A stretch of 64,000 bases of DNA, taken from Lineolata rhizophorae. Its lineage: Eukaryota; Ascomycota; Dothideomycetes; Lineolatales; Lineolataceae. Positions 58,256 through 64,000 of this stretch are shown one piece after another. The DNA is taken from positions 841,987 through 905,986 of the forward strand of contig MU001683.1 in the NCBI GenBank assembly GCA_010093515.1, given 5' to 3'. Both the position numbers and the translations under genes were made by a program. Below the pieces are notes generated by a model, which was given only the letters and a program-made list of their open reading frames with translations, was not told the origin of the DNA and did not search any database. Each line of letters starts with the position of its first letter. Position 1 is the first letter of the stretch.

Positions 58256-60494
58256 TGTTTCAGGATAATTAATGACTGTCCAAATGTTTTCGTATGCTGC
58301 TGAAAATTCGTCGACGAGGGAGACAGCTTTTGATGTGTCCGAAGCTTGCAGATTTGCGCAAAAGAGAGTAGGCGCTTCGATGCGGTCGCGGCAAGACAAC
58401 CTTGGTTCCAGTAACGAAATAAGAGGTAAACGAAAGGAAGGACAAGAATTGAGGATTAGAATCAAATAGATGCGATCAACTTTATAAAAGAGCGAATATG
58501 GCGAGGTCGACAACCTCGAAGCGAGTGAAGTTGTAACGAGAGTAAGAAGAAAGGAGCGTTCTTGGTATTTTTATGGCTTCAACATTGGCAGCTTTGACAG
58601 TCGCGCTCGTACGGTCAATGCTGAATGCAACCGGGTTCGATGTCACCTCTCGTGGTATTCCTCTCGTGGTATTCCTCGTCGTTCAAGGAATACCCGAGAC
58701 AAGATAGAGAACGCTAATCGCCCGGGACAGCCACAGAGCTCTCTCCCGGCAGAACGCTCGTCAAAATGAAAGGACGTGTATTGATATACACTAGGGTCTC
58801 CACCAAAGGGAGGAAAGAATGTAACAGGCCCAGGAAAACCTGGCCCAGAATTTTGCGAAAGGCCAAGGAGTGCGAGAAGAAAGAAAGAAGAGGGGAAAGC
58901 GGACAAGAAGAACTACATCAAGGAGCCTTACGGTGACGCGAGCATCTATTCTTACCCTCTCTGCCCACCATGTCATGGAGAAGTGAGCAGCACCCTTGAC
59001 TGTTCATTTAGCAGAAGCGGGCGTGCTGCGCGGCTCTCTCGCCGAGCGGCTCAGTGTGCAGATAGTAGAGCCCGCGGCAGCATCATATTAGCACCGCCTC
59101 CCTTCTCCTGCAGATTGGTTCGTAAACAACGCGACCGGGTGCGCACAAGAAATACATGTGGCCAATATCTCTCCAGTTTCACCCTCGGCTTTCTGGACTG
59201 CCAGGAACGATACTTCTGCGACCGGTCAAGCCTTCGATAATGATTGCCAAGAGGCATAGGAAAATGCGATAGGGAAGTACTAGTACGAGGATGCGATGCA
59301 AAGGACCCGCACTAAGTCGGCTAGCTCAAGGAAAACATTATCGGTAGCTTCGAGACAAGACAAGTGATCTCGGCCATTCATTATGGTGTTTAAAGTAACT
59401 AATTTAGCCTCCCGTACCAGTTCGTTTCCGGGAGAAGTCCGGCTTCGAGGGGGGAATAATAAAGAACGCGTGCGTAGTGACTGCAAGCCAGGTCCAGGGT
59501 TTGGCGTGCGCCTCCCTTGCATACAACTTGCATCAGTTCTGACTTGCAGCACACGCTGCCACCGGTTCCAGAACACGAAAGAGAGGGAAAAACAAAAATT
59601 GTAGAAATATAAAGTGCCCGACCAACCTTTCTACGGTCACCGAATGCGGGCCGCGGGCCCTTAATGCGAGCTGCTAGTCGGCAGATGCGTAGAGCAAAAA
59701 TTCGCGGCGAGGTCGAGGAGAACTCAAGATTTATGAGATCAGAGCATTGTGTTAGCCAAGGTCGCAGCGGACAGGCCGTTTCGTTTCACGAAGGGTTGCT
59801 GTGGCCAAGGATATAGATTGCAGAGTTGCAGGGGCAAAACAGGGTACCCGCAGAGAAACACCCGATTCGGTCACCCTGACAGGATGACTTCCATATAGGT
59901 AGATCACGTCCAGTTGCCCGCGTGTCGCCTAGCTCTTGCGACAATATGGAGAGGAACCTGGTATGGCGACGTGGCGGAGGCCATTGCGGCAAGGAGCCAA
60001 TGACAAAATCAGGATGGCTGGGCCCGCACGTGATCTGTATCGATAAGCAAGGACAGCGTTTCACGAACAAACGTCTCTCTTGGCTTTGCCATCAGCCAAT
60101 TCGATTTGAAATATAATATTCAGCCGTAAGGCTGCGGGTGGCTGTCAGTTTGTGCGGGTACCTCTAATCCAAGCCCTCCAATCAGGGCGATCACAGATCC
60201 TCGCCGAGAATGACTTCGCACGTCACTCCAATACGCTGTATTTTAACTTAGATAACACGTGGCTGTGTAGCTTTGTAGCTGCATGCCGCAGGCCTTATCG
60301 ATACCGTAGCTAAGCTCAGACCAGCTCTGCCAGCACACGTCCGCTGCAGCGTTCAGCCGCAGCAGCCTCTCCGCACTTTAAGCTGAACGGCAACATCTCT
60401 AACGCCTACGGAACGGCCTCGCCGCTTTACGAACTTACGCAGGAGCTTCTACAGAACCACAACGTCTGCGGCGGCCTTGACCGCGCACCGCATC
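58256..60494. other. Intergenic, 2.2 kb, between the membrane-protein gene and the NLR
   Basis: No gene supported. It includes a 14-bp tandem repeat with an inverted repeat at 58647-58694. No HET-domain or other NLR partner gene was seen. Confidence 0.55.
58647..58674. repeat. Two perfect 14-bp tandem copies next to an 8-bp inverted repeat
   Basis: CTCTCGTGGTATTC at 58647-58660 and 58661-58674. GGTATTCC at 58668-58675 pairs with GGAATACC at 58687-58694 (11-base loop). About 400 bp upstream of the membrane-protein start. Confidence 0.8.
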
Positions 60495-63485
60495 ATGGCT
60501 GGCCTTTCCGAAACGGCAAGTGTGATAGCCGTCGTCAACATGTCCGCCAAGCTTGCGTCGCTCTGCTTCCAGTACTTAGTCGAGGTTAAGCACTCAAAGG
60601 GGAATATCGAGCACCTCTACCGAAAGGTGAACGATATCAAGAATGTCCTTGAAGAGCTTCAAAGGCTTCTAGACAAGCAGGACAAGCTGCAGCTCTTTAC
60701 TGCACGCACATTACTGGACCCGCTCCAAAGATGTTCTCAGGAGTTAGAAGGGCTCGAAGCCAAACTTAAGGTCAAACTGGAGCCCAGCTGAGGCCGTAAA
60801 GCAATGCAGCGATTTGGTATACGAGCATTGACATGGCCCTTGACAAGTAAAGAGGTAGAGAAGATGGTAGTTAGTCTTGAGCAGTACGAGCAAACTTTCA
60901 GCCTTGCGCTTCAAGTTGATCAGACGTAAGTAATGTGTGCTTTCTAGTGCGAACAAAGCTAATAAGAGCTATATAGAGCGCTTACTCTTCGCGTCAACTG
61001 GAAAACTGATACACTTTTATTACCTACCGCCGAAGGCGCTTCCTTCGACTCCCACGTAGAAGAACATAACTCAACGTGCCTCCCGAACACCCGCATCGAG
61101 TTGTTGCATCACATACGAGGATGGGTAAACGACGAGAATGGCAAACCTATATTCTGGTTGAATGGCGCGGCAGGCACGGGAAAATCAACGATTGCTCGTA
61201 CGGTTGCCCGGATGTTCGCGGGCCAACGCCAACTAGGAGCCAGTTTCTTCTTCAAGAGAGGCGAAGGAGAGCGCGGCAAGGCCAAACGGTTCCTCACTAC
61301 AATTGCTACACAGCTGGCTATTCGCGTACCAGAGTTACGACCCGGAATTACCAAAGCGATTGATGCCGACCCAGCCATATCTGACAAGACCTTGAAGAAT
61401 CAGTTCGACCAGCTGATCCTCCAGCCGCTCTTAGAAGTGGGGAATCTTCCGGCCTTAGTACTTATCGTTGTAATAGACGCGTTGGATGAATGTGAGCAAG
61501 ACAGCGATATCCGAGCGATCCTCCAGCTCCTTTCGCGAACGAAGGGTCTTAAACCAGTGTCACTGCGTATCCTCGTAACAAGCCGGCCCGAGCTTCATAT
61601 TCGCCTTGGATTCAGGCGAATGCCTGATGGCACATATGAGGATCTGATCCTGCACGACGTGTCAAAGGAAACTATCGAACACGACATACGTGTCTATCTT
61701 GAGTATGAGCTTACCAGGATAAGAGAAGAGCGCTCTCTACCTTTAGATTGGCCCGGACAAAGGTGCGTCCAGACACTAGTGAATATGGCAGTCCCTCTGT
61801 TTATCTTCGCGGCTACACTCTGTCGTTTTGTGGGAGAACCTTCTGGAAACCCCCGAAGGCGTCTACAGGATATCCTAAGGTATGAAACGGCAGACGTGAG
61901 CAAGCTTGGCATGACATACCTCCCTATTCTAGAGTCACTCTTTGCGACTCAAGATAGGAAGGAGAAAATGAAGCTCTCTAGAGAGTTCCAAGAAATAGTT
62001 GGGAGCATCGTGGTTCTAGAGAGTCCTCTCTCCATTAATTCACTCGCGCGCCTCCTAGGAAAGGCCAAGGATGATATTAGCTGTCGACTGGACTCTCTGC
62101 ACTCTGTTCTAGGCATACCTAACCGCGACGATGTACCCGTACGCCTCCTGCACCTGTCGTTCCGCGAATTCCTCGTCGATACGTCGAGTAAGAAGAGCCC
62201 GTTCTGGGTGGACGAGAGAGCAACACACGAGAAGCTAGCATCCCATTGCATTGAACTCATGTCCAGCTCGAACGGCTTGCGACAGAATATGTGCGGCTTG
62301 CAGCCTGGGACATTGAGAAGCGAGGTCGATGAAGGAATAATTACGAGTCATCTGTCACCTGAGTTACAGTATGCTTGCTGTTACTGGGTATATCATCTCA
62401 AGCAGAGCCAGCGCCATGTTAGCGACAAGGACTCTACAGATATATTCCTCCAGAAACACTTCCTTCACTGGCTTGAAGCGATGAGCCTGGTCGGAGATAC
62501 AAATAAATGTGCTTACTTGCTGCAAACGCTTTGTACGCTGGTTAATGTAGGGATTTCATTACTTTTCTACACCGCATTACTAACATACGAATAGTTATCG
62601 ACTAGTACTCTCTCTTCATTTCTCCAAGACGCTCGACGATTCACGCTTCGATTCCGACATATACTTCAAGATGCTCCTCTACAAATATATTCCTCGGCTC
62701 TTATATTTGCCCCAGTGGCGAGTATAGTACGGAAAGCTTTTGTAGACGAAATGCCGGGGTGGATTAAGGCGTTATCAAAGAGGGAAGACGACTGGGATGC
62801 TTGCCGCAGCGTGCTCGAAGGCCATGCTGGCGTGGTTAGCGCTGTCGTCTTCTCGCCAGACGGCCAGCTGGTAGCGTCGGCCTCGTACGACGCGACGGTG
62901 CGGGTATGGGAGGTGGCAACAGGGTCGTGCCGCAGCGTGCTCGAGGGCCATACCGGCTGGGTCAAGGCTGTCGCCTTCTCGCCAGACGGCCAGCTAGTAG
63001 CGTCGGCCTCGTGCGATACGACGGTGCGGGTGTGGGAGGTGGCAACAGGGTCGTGCCGCAGCGTGCTCGAGGGCCATACCGGCTGGGTCAAGGCTGTCGT
63101 CTTCTCGCCAGACGGCCAGCTGGTAGCGTCGGCCTCGTACGACGCGACGGTGTGGGTGTGGGAGGTGGCAACAGGGTCGTGCCGCAGCGTGCTCGAGGGC
63201 CATGCCGGCGGGGTTAGCGCTGTCGCCTTCTCGCCAGACGGCCAGTATCTTCAAACAGATCGACAAGATATTCCTTTGCGTTCTCCTACTACACCATCGC
63301 CCTTATTCCAAAGAACGCAGCTGTCTCATATCTTCGCACAAGATCAGTGGATCACTTCAGATCAACGGCGGTTATTGTGGCTTCCTTCTGAATATCGACC
63401 GACTTGCTCCACAGTTAACAAAGATGTTGTTTGCCTAGGGCATTCTTCAGGTCGTATTACGCTTCTTCAAGTTCGTACGGCATAA
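60495..63485 (+). CDS. NLR-type STAND protein: Helo-like N-domain, NACHT, WD40 repeats (about 963 codons, 3 exons, one in-frame stop)
   Basis: Exons: 60495-60925, 60977-62546, 62595-63485, introns 51 and 48 bp (the second has TACTAAC). Residues 1-130 match the fungal Helo-like N-terminal domain of STAND proteins (MAGLSETASVIAVVN, GNIEHLYRKVNDIKNVLEEL). NACHT: FWLNGAAGTGKST with Walker A at 207-215, Walker B LIVVIDALDECEQD, then RILVTSRPELHIRL. Four WD40 units (three full, one partial) and the conserved terminal block WITSDQRRLLWLPSEYRPTC then LGHSSGRITLL follow. A TGA at codon 99 splits the N-domain. The frame resumes at once with RKAMQRFGIRALTWP, so the allele may be inactive, or the second part may start internally. 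The architecture is that of Podospora HET-E/HET-D/HET-R relatives, which act in non-self recognition and cell death. Confidence 0.85.
62802..63245 (+). repeat. Near-identical 126-bp WD40 repeats
   Basis: Units start at 62802, 62928, 63054 and 63180 (last one truncated near 63245), each beginning TGCCGCAGCGTGCTCGA. They code for the 42-residue WD40 unit (CRSVLEGH..., SPDGQLVASAS, VWEVATGS). Only a few bases differ between units, mostly at predicted surface positions (A/T after GH, VV/WV/GV, Y/C, R/W), as in HET-E-type repeats that undergo concerted evolution. Confidence 0.95.
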
Positions 63486-63597
63486 GCCTCTTATGCTTAT
63501 CTTATTATTTATTTATTATCTCTATTTCATAGAGGGATCCAGGGAGCAGCAAGTATATCTATTGCCGGAGGTATTTCTACTCTCGCCATGTTTAGTA

Positions 63598-64000
63598 ACG
63601 TGGTGGACCCCCTGGTCAGACAGACCCCCTAATCAGACACCCTCCACCAATACCACCACCATATCCATCATATCTCCATCAGATCCTAATCAATCTGGAT
63701 GGTTTGAGTAGCATTATGATGCTCGGCTCCTGGAGCTTGAATCTGGCAGGTTCTGGAGTTGTGTCCCTCAGTGCCGCATTTGCCACATCGCCGTCTCTCT
63801 TCTTAGTGACCCCGACCACGATGGGAGCATCCGCCTCCATTTCCTGCTCCCATTAAGCATCCAGCTCATTCTTATCAATTCTATCCTGTCTTTTGGTTAC
63901 ACTAAGTGGTCGCTCTTGCTTGGTTTGCGTTTTCCTGCTTTTTTTGCGACTAGAAAGTTCTTCATTGACTTGTCGGAGATCATGAACCTCGGCGGTGATC
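63598..64000 (-). mobile_element. 3' end of a pogo-like DNA transposon, cut by the window edge
   Basis: The terminus ACGTGGTGGACCCCCTGGTC starts directly after a TA (63596-63597), and a related motif follows within the next 30 bases (CAGACAGACCCCCT, then AATCAGACACCC). The minus-strand coding end is listed separately. The element lies 113 bp from the NLR stop codon. Its terminus and that of the element at 1-283 both begin ACGT but otherwise differ, so they are different families or subfamilies. Confidence 0.7.
63686..64000 (-). pseudogene. Transposase C-terminus with CCHC zinc knuckle (partial, frame disrupted)
   Basis: Reading leftwards from the edge, one frame gives ITAEVHDLRQVNEELSSRKK and a Lys/Arg-rich stretch, then a stop (DA, stop, WEQEMEADAP). 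The next frame gives RRRCGKCGTEGHNSRTCQ, a CCHC knuckle (C-x2-C-x4-H-x4-C) that commonly closes fungal pogo/Fot1 transposases, and ends at the TAG at 63686-63688. The coiled linker plus knuckle order matches the family, but the visible part has at least one stop and one frame change, so this copy is probably dead. The DDE domain would be to the right of the window. Confidence 0.7.

Noticed and set aside
60749-60791. A short intron removing the in-frame TGA of the NLR
   Set aside because: The only usable GT/AG pair gives about 31 nt with no branch site, below the size of the other introns here. The stop is treated as real unless transcripts show otherwise.

Overview
The window is nuclear DNA of a filamentous ascomycete (Pezizomycotina, most likely a Sordariomycete). 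The genes are GC-rich and carry many short GT..AG introns of about 48-170 bp, often with a CTAAC/CTGAC-like branch site. The protein families are typical of these fungi: Zn2Cys6 factor, Clr5-ankyrin, Helo-like/NACHT/WD40 NLR, MetX-type serine acyltransferase. Splice sites below were assigned by eye. In every multi-exon model the joined exons keep one frame (total length divisible by three), which supports the structures.

Layout: (1) 1-283, start of a pogo/Fot1-like DNA transposon on the minus strand. (2) 0.9-7.2 kb, a CCCH zinc-finger/coiled-coil protein and an amidase-signature protein that seems to have lost its catalytic residues. (3) 10.2-14.4 kb, two largely disordered proteins, one with a SUMO-interaction-like motif and one with an RVSF PP1-docking motif, separated by a hairpin-rich insert. 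(4) 15.3-17.6 kb, homoserine O-acetyltransferase (met2). (5) 19.0-21.6 kb, Clr5-ankyrin protein. (6) 25.9-31.9 kb, an alpha/beta-hydrolase divergent from a large RING/RGG/RD-rich protein. (7) 31.9-39.9 kb, a gene-poor stretch with decayed repeats and one Zn2Cys6 factor. (8) 39.9-47.8 kb, PKA catalytic subunit, a type II membrane glycosyltransferase containing a 105-N assembly gap, and PRP38. (9) 49.0-58.3 kb, a class 3 lipase, a small protein, a mitochondrial MetX-fold serine O-acyltransferase (cysA) and a single-pass Ser-rich membrane protein. (10) 60.5-63.5 kb, a Helo-like/NACHT/WD40 NLR whose N-terminal part is separated by an in-frame stop. It ends 113 bp before a second pogo-like transposon that runs off the right edge.

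Most genes are housekeeping or regulatory and do not form an operon-like or secondary-metabolite cluster. The clearest functional link is between met2 and cysA. They are paralogous MetX-fold acyltransferases that activate homoserine and serine for the two sulfur-assimilation branches, and both have TCACGTG E-boxes upstream. The most unusual loci are the NLR with nearly identical WD40 repeats, the amidase-like pseudoenzyme, and the 0.4-kb multi-hairpin insert at 12.8-13.2 kb.
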